From Agrypnia vestita (taxonomy: Eukaryota; Arthropoda; Insecta; Trichoptera; Phryganeidae), in the NCBI GenBank assembly GCA_016648135.1, contig JADDOH010002126.1, positions 1 to 64,000 of the forward strand: a stretch of 64,000 nucleotides of DNA, read 5' to 3'. The position numbers were made by a program, and so were the translations under genes. A model generated the notes under the pieces. It was not told where the DNA came from and did no database searches. It saw only the letters and a list, made by a program, of their open reading frames with translations. Below, piece after piece: positions 44,391-56,098 of the stretch; within the stretch, counting starts at the first letter, position 1; each line of letters starts with the position of its first letter.

Positions 44391-44617
44391 GACCAGAGCT
44401 AGCAGCAGAATCTTGCCCGGTAGATTCCTGACTATGTTATGAGTCTAAAATATTCAAGCAACCATGGCCTAATATCTATAGTTATGGAGATATGCAATAG
44501 TTTGTTAGTTTGCATTTTTTTTTAAATTTTCTTACTTATTTTTTGCAAAAAGTGAACTATCATAACAGTAACTTGTGTTGATTATGAAAAATTCATTCGC
44601 TTTAATACAAGCCTTAA
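44391..44617 (+). repeat. Family C repeat, left part
   Basis: TACAGGGTGGACCAGAGCTA starts it. ATTCAAGCAACCATGGCCTA and GCTTTAATACAAGCC match other copies. Confidence 0.65.
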
Positions 44618-44628
44618 ACAAAAAATTG

Positions 44629-44955
44629 CTCTAGAAAGAAGGTTCTCTGAATGTTTCTTTTCTGAATGTTGAATTTTCGGGATGGAGAAAGTTTCAGAGA
44701 GTTCTATAAGGTTCCAAACTAAGTGGCGGAGTGTATCGGTGAGTCTAAAGGTTCTAGAAGTTCTAGAAGCTCCGACAATGCTCTAGAAATTTCTGGAAAG
44801 AGAAAGTTCTAGAAGCCTTCATAAAGATTTTTAAGGTTCCAGAAAGAATTATAATGCCCCTGAAGTTTCTGGAAATGGTAAGTTCTTGGAAATTCCAGAA
44901 AGTTCTGTAAGATTTTGGAATACTCTGGAAAGTTTTGAAGGGTTCTCTCTAGTGC
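44629..44955 (+). promoter_or_regulatory. HSE-rich repeat, second copy
   Basis: Shares CTCTAGAAATTTCTGGAA, GTTCTATAAGGTTCNAAACT and GTGGCGGANTGTNTCGGTG with 1-234, in a shifted order as expected for a tandem-derived array. A five-unit HSE lies at 44883-44905 (TTC, GGA, TTC, GAA, TTC at 5-nt spacing), with three-unit arrays at 44786-44798 and 44802-44814. No Helitron-type hairpin follows here. Confidence 0.65.
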
Positions 44956-44999
44956 TATGATTTTGCGCTAAAATATCTGTTGATATTTTGATAAGGCGA

Positions 45000-45213
45000 A
45001 GACAGTCAATGCAATTATTGACGATTACTAATTTATAATATACTGAATCGAGATTTTATAGGAAAGAAAGCCTATTAAATTATAAGAAACACGATTTTGG
45101 AAGAAAACGATTCATAAGATCTAGAATTCAGTATATTTTAAATTAGTAATCCTCGGCGACTCCATTCAAAACTTTTTTTTTTTTGGATATTGCTGCCTTT
45201 GCTTTTATACCCC
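45000..45213. repeat. Family B element, right part
   Basis: An internal hairpin (GATTACTAATTTATAATATA at 45023, ATATTTTAAATTAGTAATCC at 45137) and the terminal GGATATTGCTGCCTTTGCTT at 45185, ending ATACCCC. Confidence 0.65.
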
Positions 45214-46084
45214 ACATATAAAAATAGAAATACTTTTTATGTACAAGGATATTTTTAAAATAAATACAACATACATATTTATATCTAAATATTGTCATTT
45301 ATGTTACGTTATTATCCAAGCAAGACAATCATCCCTTATATTTCCATATATCGGTCAATGTCGTGTCATTTCTATTTTTTAACCTGTGTGTTTGTTACGT
45401 TATACCGTTTATAAATGTTAATGTATGAAAACTTGTAAGATTCTCCTCTTCATATTTGATACTCATATGTGATCCTTTTTGTGAGTATTGTACATACTAG
45501 TAGTTTCGCACAGAACAGAATTCTAAAGAGTTCTAATTCCGGAACAAAAGACAAAACAAATTTAGAAACACGGCAGGAATCAAAGTTGTCGAGTTGTTTT
45601 TGTTTTAATTTACAAATTTAAAACAATGGTTCTATCTCCATCTTTTAAACCGAGCCTCCTCGAGACGGGAATTAATTCATGTATTTTAATATGCTTCCCG
45701 CACGGCAGCCGCTATTTCGTTCCACGTCGCTGTTTCAACGAGACCACCCTTAGCCTACAGAGCTTACACGCTTATCTCGGCGACTAGTGAGAGCAATAAT
45801 TTATGGTAATTTGTTCCAGAATCACTTCTGGCAGCACCTGTAATCTCTGACTTTACAGCAATTTCGTAATAAGAGTCGCAGATTTTCCAAACCAACCACG
45901 CGGTAGGAATCTACACGTGCACAAATTTAGCATTATAATGAGTAATCCTGCACTGCCCTTTACAGACGCGTGCAGTCAGCACTAAAGTTGTTCCTAAGTA
46001 TATATTTTGTAAAAAATGCATCATCTACATCGTTCATACTTTCTCTGACGTCTCCTGCGCAAATAAAATCAACTATTCTAATTT
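45214..46084. other. No gene; single-copy GC-richer segment
   Basis: 45620-45910 is GC-richer and unlike the repeats around it, making it a candidate conserved non-coding block. The rest is AT-rich. Confidence 0.35.
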
Positions 46085-46739
46085 ATTAGTGTATATTATA
46101 GATATCTCACAGAGACGAAACTGTATTAATTATGGGAAAGTAGGTATAGAAGTCATTTGGGTGTAACAGGACTTATGACCTGTCTTTTTATGGTTGGCTT
46201 AAGTGATCACTTTACACAATTGTAACATTCGCCATTTCCACCCAACTTCTTCCAAAAACTTCCAAAAAATGAATAAGCATGGTATATTCTATCATGGGTG
46301 GAAATGGCGATGTTTGTGTACATATTGTTGGAAAAAAGTGATCCACTAAGGCCAAAACTTTAAAAAGACAGGTCATAAGTCCTTGTAGCTTGTAGCTTGT
46401 TTGGTTCTTGGGTTAGGACACTCGCTCGCTGATACACAGGTAGCGGGTTCGAACCTCACCCAGACTAGCAAGTTAGTCCACTTTCATAGCACAAGCGGTT
46501 TAGCTTAGTTTGGAAAATGTAAGAATTTGATGCGAACGTATTCCGTGTTCGCATCTCTATTTTTTTAAAAAAAAAAAAAAGTCCTGTTACACCCAAATGA
46601 CTTCTATACCTACTTTCCCATAATTAATACAGTTTCGTCTCTGTGAGATATCTATAATATACACTAATTGATTAATAATGTCTCTGTGACATAAATCCAG
46701 CACTGTTCTGAAAGATTTGAACAAACTCAAAATATTCTG
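46085..46739. mobile_element. Hairpin element with 11-bp target duplication
   Basis: Flanked by TATTCTAATTT at 46074-46084 and 46740-46750. The left arm (46088-46195) is complementary to the right arm, which is split by a SINE and resumes at 46579-46665. A non-palindromic tail (GATTAATAATGTCTCTGTGA ... AAAATATTCTG) follows and is shared with 56099-56469. The arms also resemble the TA-flanked MITE at 6017. Confidence 0.7.
46384..46578 (+). mobile_element. tRNA-derived SINE
   Basis: Flanked by AAGTCCT at 46377-46383 and 46579-46585, splitting an inverted-repeat arm. The head has an A-box-like GGTTCTTGGGTTAGGAC and an exact B-box GGTTCGAACC (46446). The body (TAGCACAAGCGGTTTAGCTT, GTGTTCGCATCTCTA) ends in poly(A). 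The copy at 57105 is inverted. Confidence 0.85.
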
Positions 46740-47737
46740 TATTCTAATTTCTAAATGTCTATCTGTCCGTAATTCGTTGGAATTAGGCTGGAATTACAAC
46801 AACAGCACTGATGATGACTAGCCGCTAATTAAGCCCTGTCGCCCGAGTGTGACACGTCAATCAGCACGCGGCTCATGTTACACACAAGGGTCGTTAATTA
46901 TTATATTATATATGTCCCGTGATTTTTCACAGGTTTACGGCTATTATTGTATTAAAAATGATTTCTTGCTAATTGTTAACCCGTCGTCTGTGGTACCCTT
47001 TATGGCTAGGCCAAGCAGGCGCGTGCGGTCAATACATCGAAGTTTAAGCCATACGCAAATATATGTTTCGGAAAAAAAGCGAAATTAAATACTTATTTAC
47101 CTGGTAAAGTATAAAAATTTTAATAATATGAAAATAATTACTTCTCTATTCATTCGATATTCTGATTCATTTTTTTCACTTACTGTCTTACTGTTACTGT
47201 CATCTTTTTAAATACTTTTAATTGTTTTATTTTATTTTATTTTATTAATATCCTATTCAGATCATTTTTTTTCCTTTGTCTATAATATAATTAATTAACA
47301 CCATTATTAAATTGTAAACATTGAATTATTACTATTACTTAATTTTAATTGGCAATAAGATTTATTCACAAATGTTATATAAATAATAAATATTCTTGAA
47401 CATTATACTACTGGAAGAGCACTGTCTGCTATAATACAGTAAATTACTAGTGTAGCAGGCAGGGCGTCAAATCAATTTAGTGTTTACTTGCTGCCAAGAC
47501 ACTCAACAACAATGAAAAAAGCTTCATTAAATTTTGTAAACACTGTAAACATTTGTAACATTGAACATTGAATAAACATTTGAATTTGAATTTTGAATTT
47601 GAATTGTAATTATTAAAATTACATATTTCAAAATACAAACTGCCTGCCGCTATGTGATATATAAATAGCTGCAAGAATGATGTAGATTTTTAAAATAAAA
47701 TTTGTTTAACTGTTATAAAAGGGATGACGTTATCGAT
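46740..47737. other. No gene; hairpin motif and LINE-like tail
   Basis: 46913-46950 holds the family G hairpin (CCCGTGATTTTTCACAGG). 47570-47605 has the repeated TTTGAATTTGAA run often found at LINE 3' ends. The 79-codon frame at 46849-47088 is not recognised. Confidence 0.4.
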
Positions 47738-47930
47738 ATGGTGGCATTCGTAGTCCAGTGCATGATACTGGCGTTTCATTCCGGGAGTTCCTGGTTCCAG
47801 TCCAGCAGAGGTCGCGACATAGCTGTGATTTTCTCAAGGCCTGATTTTATGTGATGTATTTCGCTGTTTGGAAGCGAAATGGGGCCTCGTGGTCAGTTAA
47901 AGTGTTAAAATTTTAAATAAAATCATTATT
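47738..47930 (+). mobile_element. tRNA-derived SINE candidate
   Basis: GGTGGCATTCGTAGTCCAGTG resembles an A-box region in part, and CTGGTTCCAGTCC a B-box, 50 nt apart. A body with GCTGTTTGGAAGCGAAATGG and an A-rich end (TTTTAAATAAAATCATT) follows. Only one copy is seen in the window. Confidence 0.45.
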
Positions 47931-49171
47931 TGCACTACATACACAATAATAAATACGGTGGAATAACAAAACATCTTATTTAATATGTTAATGTTTATTA
48001 TAACGTGAAAATGAATATCTTGATTGACAGATTATAAGAATAAAGTGACTGTTGTTTGAAATATCAGTATTTCAAAATATAAACAAATTAAAATATTCAC
48101 GGCCATGTACCATCCCATCTCTCTCTAGCACACTAGTGCGAAAAGAGGGAATCTATTGCAATTTGCAATCAATAAATAATAAATATATTAATCAATAAAT
48201 AATTAATACCAAGTATTTCACGCTACGAACTTCAGTTCTAGTGGTGGTAAACTCCGTAGTGCCAGTGTGAAAAATAATATCGCGTTAGATGACAAAAAAT
48301 ATTGGATTCACAGAAAAAGTAAGTAAAAAGAAAGAAAACAACAGAGTATGTATATAAAAGAATAATACAGTACGGGGGTATAACGTACGTAGTAAAATAC
48401 AATGAGTACATAAAAGTTTGGAAGTATCAAGTTTATAGTACCTACAGGTAAAATCAGACAGTAGATCCCAATCATATACATCTTTTTCGATGCCAGTTTA
48501 AAAAAATTAATGGCGAAATCGTGTTAAGTAGCAAGAAGTACAATTTTTTTTTAAATACATGTAGATAATATTTAATGTGTAGAAATATTATACACATAAA
48601 ATATTATCTGCTGATCACTAATGAAAATTATGCATTTACTTTTTATACATGTTTACAAAATTATAATATACATATTTTATGATATGTGTTCTAAAATAAT
48701 CTGAATCTCTCCATTTTTTTGGCGCTGGTCAATCTGGCTATCATTGCGCAAGCGCGGTGTACCTACTGGACAAATTCGACCTTCCCGCTTTTATCTGTTT
48801 ATCGCATTAAAAGGCTACTTTCCCCTTAAAAATGTTATATTCCACTTTGAATCGAGTCGCAGACTTCTGTCTATGATATATTGTCTATGATATACCGCGA
48901 TGTAATTTGGTCAAATGTCAATTTTTATTTTATTTCATTGCCGATGAATCGGCTTTTATTGGACAAGAATAGACATTTGATTGCCTGATGCATACACATA
49001 ATACAAATAAATTAGGATACTATGTACAAGCCTACCTCGCTAGATATATACAAATATCTATTCTGTGTAGCTTTTTAAACATTTTATCCCCTTAGATCGA
49101 CATCTAATATTCTTTCAGGTTAGAACGTAGCATTCCGAATGTTGTATTTTGAATATCGTTTATCTCTATTT
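47931..49171. other. No gene recognised
   Basis: AT-rich. Nothing assignable. Confidence 0.5.
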
Positions 49172-49475
49172 CTACTCCCTTTATATTAACTCGTGGCGTC
49201 TGCTTGCTTCCTTTGGATCGATTTTTGAACCTTTTCCCGTGATCCAATCGAGCTGAAACTTGGCAAGCAGACTCGTGGCGACGATCAAGAAGATCTATCA
49301 AATTTTCGTTAAAATAAATGAATAATTATAGTATAATTTCGGATTTTTAGAAATTTTATTGGTTTTTTCAATTTGGAATCATTAGAAAAGTTTGATTAGC
49401 AACGGCGCGGCGGCCCGATAACGTCGCGGAATATTTTCTAAATTTGAATCACTCCGTCGGTATAATAGGTACCTA
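49172..49475 (-). repeat. Family A variant, long form
   Basis: Starts TACTCCCTTTATATTAACTC, carries GATCCAATCGAGCTGAAACT and GGCGACGATCAAGAAGATCT, and ends with CCCGATAACGTCGCGGAATA then CACTCCGTCGGTAT. The 52562 copy is nearly the same. Confidence 0.75.
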
Positions 49476-49892
49476 CATCACTACGAATTTCGAAAATTTA
49501 CAAAACAATTGGTTCACAGATGACAGCGAAATTGTTTTTTTTGGGAAAAAATCAAATTATAATTTATTTCTATTAGATTTCTGCTTAGTTTTGAAGAAGT
49601 CTACATTACTCAAATCTGATTCTGACTAAATCATTTGACGCTGGAAATTCATAAGGTACGATATTGATGATAATTGAATCTATCAAAATCTTGACATCTC
49701 AAAACATCTGACATTTTAGAAATATATTAAATTTCTGTAAGTTATCAGCCTAAAAAAATAAATTTAAAGAAGCTTAGCATATACATTATAATATAAACGA
49801 GTAATAAAAAACCCACCTTTTTTTAAAAAACGCCGAAATATGCGTTTGCAGTTCTAATCTAATCTAGACTTAATAATTAAATTCATAAACCT
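49476..49892. other. No gene recognised
   Basis: AT-rich. Nothing assignable. Confidence 0.5.
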
Positions 49893-50141
49893 TTACTGGT
49901 AAACATAGCAATCTGAAAAAAACCATTCTGTTATATCAAACACTGCCAGCACATCTGACGTCCATCCAATCCATGAAATGCAATCCTTGTAGATGGCGGC
50001 GTTGCGCGTGGTATAATTGCCTATTCCGCCGCTGTGGACATTGACAGCTGCTGCTACTATTGAAAGCCAAGAGTACCAGAGCGTGCCCACGCCATTTTGA
50101 ACGTTGTTCATGCAGCGATAAGAAGAAAGGCCACAGCGCAT
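49893..50141 (-). CDS. Unrecognised 82-residue ORF
   Basis: The minus frame MRCGLSSYRCMNNVQNGVGT... has a hydrophobic stretch (WYSWLSIVAAAVNV, residues about 22-35) and a more balanced base composition than its surroundings, so it may be real or recently coding. No domain is recognised. It is isolated, without a neighbouring exon I can identify, and could be a fragment of a repeat family. Confidence 0.25.
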   Translation of the reverse strand: MRCGLSSYRCMNNVQNGVGTLWYSWLSIVAAAVNVHSGGIGNYTTRNAAIYKDCISWIGWTSDVLAVFDITEWFFSDCYVYQ

Positions 50142-50340
50142 ACAGTTTTTAATAAAACGTATTCTCTCATAACCAGACTTCGCAACAAAGAAAATGGCGC
50201 GCGGTTTTCCTTTTCTGAAATTTTCACCGCGACAAAATAATGGAAGCCGTTTGCGTATTCTGTTTTCATCTGTTTGTTTGTAAGATGGCTTTGTCGTATC
50301 TAGAGCGAGCTCCCTAAGAATCAGCGATAAATAGAATATA

Positions 50341-51453
50341 TTAGGTCCTTACATATGAAATTGACGTTTTACCGTACTGGCAAATTTGATCTCAAATATC
50401 TTCTCTTTGGTTAGGAATTCCAAATCCAAATTTTTACAGCTATTTACTCATGTATTTGTGTTTTGAAAATTATAATTCATTTGTTTTTTCCTCAATTGTT
50501 TTTTTCTTTGCGAGACTCAGTTTACAAAATGAAAAACTTGAAATATCGCGTTATTTACGAGTACGAGTTCCACCGTGGCACCAGTGCTGCAGAAACGGCT
50601 CGAAGGATTAATGATGTGTATGGCGACGGTGCCGCAAAAGAAAACACAGTGCGTTTTTGGTTCCAACGTTTTCGTTCTGGAAATTTCGACCTGCAGAACA
50701 AGCCCCGTGGACGGCCGGAGACCAAAGTTGATAATGAAGAATTGAAGGCTATTGTGGAAGCGGATCCATCGCAAACCACATCCGAGTTAGCTACAGGCTG
50801 CGGTGTTAGTGATAAAACTGTTTTAATCCACTTGAAGCAAATTGGTAAGGTGAAAAAGCTTGAAAGGTGGGTACCTCTCGAATTGAGTGAAGCAAATCAA
50901 CAAACGCGAGTTACTTGTGAGCGTTTGGTGGACTAGTGCTGGTGTCGTTCACTACAGCTTTCTTAAATCTGGCCAGACGATTACGGCAGATGTCTATTAT
51001 CGGCAACTGCAAACCATGATGGAAAAGCTAGCTGCTAAACAACCGAGGCTGGTTAATCGCTCTAGGCCACTGCTGCTTCATGACAACGCTAGACCACACA
51101 CTGCACAACAGACGGCTACCAAATTAGAGGAGCTTCAAATGGAATGTCTAAGACATCCACCGTACTCTCCGGACCTTGCCCCAACAGATTACCATTTTTT
51201 TCGAAATTTGGATAACTTCTTGCAAAGGAAAAAATTCAACTCCGATGGGGCAGTCCAAACCGCCTTCAAAGATTTTATTGATTCCCTTCCGAATGGTTTT
51301 TTTAGTAAAGGGATCGATGAACTACCTATGAGATGGCAAAAGTGCATAGATAGCAATGGTACATACTTTGATTAAATAAATATATTATAATAAAAAAAAA
51401 TCGACTTTATGTTCCTCCCATACTAAACGTCAATTTCATATGTAAGGACCTAA
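50341..51453 (+). mobile_element. Internally deleted mariner, copy 3
   Basis: Both terminal repeats (TTAGGTCCTTACATATGAAA and its complement) and the TA duplication (50339-50340, 51454-51455) are intact. At 1113 bp it is 173 bp shorter than copy 2. It could be mobilised in trans by copy 2's transposase. Confidence 0.96.
50529..51375 (+). pseudogene. Mariner transposase, 173-bp internal deletion
   Basis: Residues 1 to about 127 match the intact protein (with H117 to L and A89 to T changes). The deletion junction at about 50908 joins QQTR to what corresponds to residue 185, removing the first catalytic aspartate (CDEKWI). 173 is not a multiple of 3, so the upstream frame stops at 50936. The downstream part, with HDNARPH, SPDLAPTDYHFF and the YFD end at 51375, remains open in another frame. 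The start is the ATG at 50529, as in copy 2. Not able to make active enzyme. Confidence 0.95.
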
Positions 51454-51455
51454 TA

Positions 51456-52169
51456 TTATGTTTTTTTTTTTTTTTTTTTTATTTATTTTATTTATTTAAA
51501 AATCCTTGTTTACAAATAAGATACTTAATACTAATTTAACAATAAAACATAAGATAAAACATAAGATAATTTACACATTTTTTTGTTTTGTTTAATTTGT
51601 GGATTATGCCACTCTACTAGGCTACGCCTGTCCCAGAGTGGCGTTATAGCACACAATTATAATATTTTTTCGAGTTCGTCAGTAGTATTTATTTTCATAA
51701 GGTAGTTATTATGTATCTATAGAGTATCAAGTGGAATGTTAGTGAAAGTTGAGTTAGTCATAAGTCCAAGTGTAAATATGTGTAGAATAATTGTTTAATG
51801 TAAAAAGGGTTAAAGTTTAGTTTAAGATTATTTTTTTATTTTCCTTAATTAATTAATTAATTTATATAGGTATATGTTTTTATTTAAAGACATTATTACG
51901 CAATTACAGTAAGTAAATTTTCAGTTGCTGTTCTACCTTTGGAGGTAAGCCAGTTGTTTGCTAAAGCTTTTATTTTATTAATTGAGTATATTCTGATTTC
52001 CGGGAAGTCTGTTTTAAATATGTTAAATATTTTAGGCCCTATGTATGAGTAATTTTTCTGTCCATGTGTTGTCTTAGTTTTTGGTATTTCGTCAAGGTTT
52101 CGTAATGCTTGTCTAGTATTATGTGAATGCGAGTTACTGGTTGCTGTTTGGTGGTTTGTGTTTTTAATG
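51456..52169 (-). mobile_element. Family E LINE, 5'-truncated
   Basis: On minus: a coding end (52169-51896), a 3' untranslated region shared with 19896-20245, and a long poly(A) (51461-51480). It abuts the mariner copy 3 boundary within about 5 bp. Confidence 0.75.
51896..52169 (-). pseudogene. LINE ORF2 C-terminus
   Basis: About 90 codons, open with no ATG: NSHSHNTRQALRNLDEIPK, TKTTHGQKNYSYIGPKIFN, then WLTSKGRTATENLL before TAA at 51896. HNTRQ...LP/IPxxxT..GQKS/NxxYxGPKxxN is the characteristic tail of jockey/CR1-like LINE reverse-transcriptase polyproteins. The RT and endonuclease are missing, as is usual for a 5'-truncated insertion. Confidence 0.75.
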
Positions 52170-52561
52170 TAGAAGATGAGGGTAGACTTAACGAACGAAC
52201 GAATTTATGTATATACATAAATTCGACGAATATGTATTACATTACACAAAAAAAAGCGGGAAACCTAATCTAACCGAGTATCTGAAATACAATTGCGTCG
52301 AAGATGACAAAAATATGCTGTATTTTCCAATGCCAAGTCTCCACGTTCGCGTTCAGAGTAATTGAGGCAGAAGACCGCGAGAGATGGTGTTCAGTTTCGG
52401 CAAATATAAATATTTTATCCTGAATGGTCAAAATCTTATGCCTACTAACATAAATCGAGTCAGTATAATGAGTTACTCTGTTGGATATGTATACACGCGC
52501 GTGTGTTTTATGAAATGGAAGAAAAATATTTCAGTCATTAGAAAATGATTGCTTATTTTTT
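52170..52561. other. No gene; 26-bp perfect palindrome
   Basis: 52200-52225 (CGAATTTATGTAT and its complement) is a perfect palindrome beside a CGAA repeat. Nothing else is assignable. Confidence 0.5.
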
Positions 52562-52872
52562 TTACTCCTTTGTATTAACTCGTGACGTTTGCTTGCTTGC
52601 TTGCCGGTTTGCCGTCGAAAAAACTTTGGATCGATTATCGACCCTTTTTCCGTGATCCAATCGAGCTGAAACTTTGCATGCAGACTCGTGGCGACGATCA
52701 AGAAGATCTATCAAATTTTCGCTAAAAAATAATAATAATTATAGAATAATTTTGGAATTTTCCAATATTTAATAGTTTTTTCAAATTGGAATCATTACAA
52801 AAGTTTGATTTCTAGCAACGGCGGCCCGATAACGTCGCGGAATATTTTCTAAATTTGAATTACTCCGTCGGT
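52562..52872 (-). repeat. Family A variant, long form
   Basis: Starts TACTCCTTTGTATTAACTCG and ends CCCGATAACGTCGCGGAATA then TTACTCCGTCGGTAT, matching 49172-49475 throughout. A short family A end (TACTCCGTTTCTTTTAACTC) recurs at 52976. Confidence 0.75.
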
Positions 52873-54570
52873 ATACATAATAGCACAGTATACCCAGAAC
52901 AGTAGTTTATCTCCGGCCTGTCGGCGAGTTAATGGCCTACTCTTGTGTTGACGCTAGGGTTGTCACTTTATTTTTACTCCGTTTCTTTTAACTCGTAGCG
53001 TCTGATATTCCGACGCATAAGGTAGACACGAAAACCGAAAATTTCTGTAATTAGTATACCTAGTTTCTGCACTTAAATTGCAAGAACGCTGATTAACATC
53101 AACGTAGACTTTTAAAAGCTCAGTCTTTGTGAAAATCAACACACCTTTTTAGTAAAGCACCACAAACATAAAAAAGTCATTTTTTTCAGGAAGCGCATTT
53201 TTTTTCTAAAGCGGCGGCTGCGAGCGCGAATGGCACCGAAGGCACGGCCCTTACTGCCGCTCCCTTGTGCCCCCATATTCAATGTCAATGTGTGCGTCAC
53301 AGCGCGTGCGTACACGGCGCCGAGCACGCACGCACACATTCTAATGGGTAGCGGCCAGTTTGTATGAAGACGTATTACTGTTCTTAGTATACTGCGATAA
53401 TAGGTACTTCACTACACAAAGCATGAAGTGTCTTATTAAAGCTCAAAACATCTGAAATTTTAGAAATATATTAAATTACTGTAAGTTTAGTGTTTTGTTA
53501 TATGTTTTAATTCGTCTTTAATTGTTATTATATTTCACAAAGACAGGGAGTATAATAAAAACTTGATTTTTATGGGTTAGTTTTTTAATACCTACTTTGT
53601 GTAATTTTACGGAGCTACCGTATTGGTAATGAATTCACGAATTAATTATTTAAATTTATTTTCGAATTGTGTCATTATGGAAGTTGAAAAAATATGTCAT
53701 TACCATTAACGAGTGTGACGTATTTGTTTGGTAACTTTTTCGTCCCATATTTTATTCTAATACAAAGTTACTCTTATCGCGAGCCACGGTCAATATCTTG
53801 AGACGTAATTTTAATTTATATAAACCCAAATGCAGATAAAATAACTAGGCATTCAAACTGATATATATGACGTTAAAGATTTAATTACAAAACATATGAT
53901 TTCTTCGCCGTGTAGTCGCACAACCAAGTGATTAACTTACATAAAAAAACAATTGAAATCACGTTCATCGCAATTTAAAATATCCCTTTAAACTTCGTAA
54001 CCTAATATTAGAAAATCGTTTGTTAACGTAGTGCTATATTTATAAAAAATCTGCATATTTAAAAGTGAAAACATAAAAAAAAACATCTTAAATAATATTA
54101 TGTGTAGCTTTATATATAAAAAAGAACCATAAATTTCTTTTACACACATTACACCGCTTAATATTTTTTAAATACCTTCTACATAATATGCAATCCACGT
54201 ACATACACAAAAAACACATTTTATTAAGTTGCAATTTATGAACACAGTTCTATGACGATAAAAAAATATTGGAAAGATAAAAAGTCTTTCTAATTTAATA
54301 ATCTAAATAGATTTTCTTCTATGTATCTTTCTAATTTGAATTGTAAAATATATTTTTAAAAACGTAGTAATATATTACCTGATTTGACGTTCCAAATGGT
54401 GACTATTTTTTAATTAAATATGAAACTCCCATAACCCACCTACATTAGTATATAAATATACTAGCATATAAATATACATAGTAATTAAATATTTATAAGA
54501 CGTGGCGCAGAATTATTCTCCTAGAATATAATTTGAAAAAAACTAACCTATAAAAATCAAGTTTTTATTA
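52873..54570. other. No gene; GC-rich patch at 53210-53345
   Basis: The patch (GCGGCTGCGAGCGCG, GCACGGCCCTTACTGCCGC, GCGCCGAGCACGCACGCAC) stands out from AT-rich surroundings. A 67-codon minus frame over it is not recognised. The rest is AT-rich, with family A-like ends at 52976 and 53545. Confidence 0.35.
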
Positions 54571-54858
54571 TACTCCCTTTCTCATTTACTAGTGGAAACA
54601 GGTTTGGCGCTTAACCTACGCGTTGGTCTCGAGTCGGGCGACGCTACGAAAGCGAGTAATAAAAAATTTCGAAAAATCCTATATTATACTATAATTACTA
54701 TTTTTTAAACGACAATTTGCTAGATCATTTTTATTGTCGCCACGAGTCGGCTTGCAAAGTTTCAGCTTGATTGGATCACGGGAATAGGGTTCAAAATCGA
54801 TCCAAACTTTTTTCGTCAGACAAGCAAGCAGACGCTACGAGTTAAAAGAAAGGGAGTA
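54571..54858 (+). repeat. Family A repeat, complete 288-bp copy
   Basis: Begins TACTCCCTTTCT and ends AGAAAGGGAGTA: 12-bp perfect inverted ends. Carries GGCGCTTAACCTACGCGTTG and GATTGGATCACGGGAATAGG. Non-coding MITE-like element. Confidence 0.8.
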
Positions 54859-54973
54859 AACAACACCGTTTTTTAAAAACACGAAAAATTTAAGGATTTT
54901 TACGTTCGTTTGACATATTTAGGTATCGAAACAAACGAATATTTTATACCAGCCGTATGGTTGGGTAGAGATT

Positions 54974-55012
54974 CGATTCTTGACGTTTCGCTGGAGTCAT
55001 ATCAGAGCGTCT
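54974..55012 (-). ncRNA. Degenerate hammerhead-like motif
   Basis: On minus: CTGATATGACTCCAGC, GAAACGTC, AAGAATCGAATC. The GAAACGTC end and flanks match the motif at 21272, and further upstream CCGTATGGTT matches CCGTATGTTT. The CTGANGA half is disrupted, so it is not expected to cleave. Confidence 0.4.
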
Positions 55013-56085
55013 TCAAGAGAGTGAGTGAGAGAGTATTGTATTATTAGATTGGAATAAGGATTTAAGCAAGGAAGACACACAGATTATATTGTAAGAAAGA
55101 AAGAGCAAGCCATTGAGTCGTGCGCGCTCCGTTCGCTCGCACGCTCGTCGGGCGCGTTCATCCGTTCATGTTATGTGCCACCGTGTCGACTGGAGAGACC
55201 ACCATGGACCTGGATACCTACAGCTACTTATTCTGAAAAGGAAGACAAACAGAAAGCATTAAATAACACAATAATTTATTCCACTTCACCGCTGTGAGGG
55301 AAGATTAAGTTCACTCAACTCACGACCGGAACATGAATTATGGACGCGACATCCTTTGATGTTCGACGTACAACAAGCGTGAAGTGAGGGTCGAAACGGC
55401 AAGTGTACGGAGATTACGAAAGCCGAATTTTGTCTCCAAAGAATTTCATGGGTGTATATATATTATGGTCATTGTCTCAGGTATTGTCTCGAGACGAAAT
55501 CTCATAAAAATCGCGTCTATCGTCGTTGGTTTGACCTTTCAAAACAATCCTATCTTGACAGCTATTGAACAATTTTGAAGTGATGATATTCAAAGTATTA
55601 AAAGTTCTGCTATAAGTATAGTCGCAAACTAAATAAATTCGTTGTATTTTGTCTTAGGATATTATAATAAGGGGATATAATAAGGGATTGGACATGGGAG
55701 TAAAAGTGTTTCTAAATTTTTCTGACTTTACAGAAGCTGTTCGCTTGGCGGGCCCCTCCCACCCCCGCGTGCACTCAACCTAACCCCTGCGCGCCGCCCG
55801 CACCCCCGGCAATGTAGTTGCACGACGTGCCGAGTCGACGAATTGAGCAAATGAAAATACTTTGCCAGCACTTGGGCGTGATTGGTGGTCGAATGACGGA
55901 TCGCTAATTAAACCTCAAATTTCTGCGCGGGGTGGAGGAGGATCGGGTTGGGAGTACCGATTGATGCTTTCATAGAGGCCTGGGCCAGCGATGGCAACCC
56001 ACTACACGGGAAACGTCGGTGGTGGGGGTATTCGTGCGCTCGCATTTGGTTTTCAAATTTTGAAAAGAAATAAAAAATTTTGAAC
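55013..56085. other. No gene; two GC-rich patches
   Basis: 55115-55215 (GTGCGCGCTCCGTTCGCTCG) and 55735-56045 (C-rich, CCCGCACCCCCGGCAATG) are GC-rich. A 64-codon frame at 55384-55578 is unrecognised. These patches could be promoters or conserved non-coding DNA of a host gene. Confidence 0.35.
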
Positions 56086-56098
56086 ATTGTTTTATCTT

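Noticed and set aside
46430..46500. Functional tRNA gene
   Set aside because: A good B-box is present, but the sequence has a SINE body, poly(A) and target duplication, and the cloverleaf does not close.
51461..51480. Poly-T tract as a Pol III terminator for the adjacent mariner
   Set aside because: It is the poly(A) tail of the minus-strand LINE that follows.
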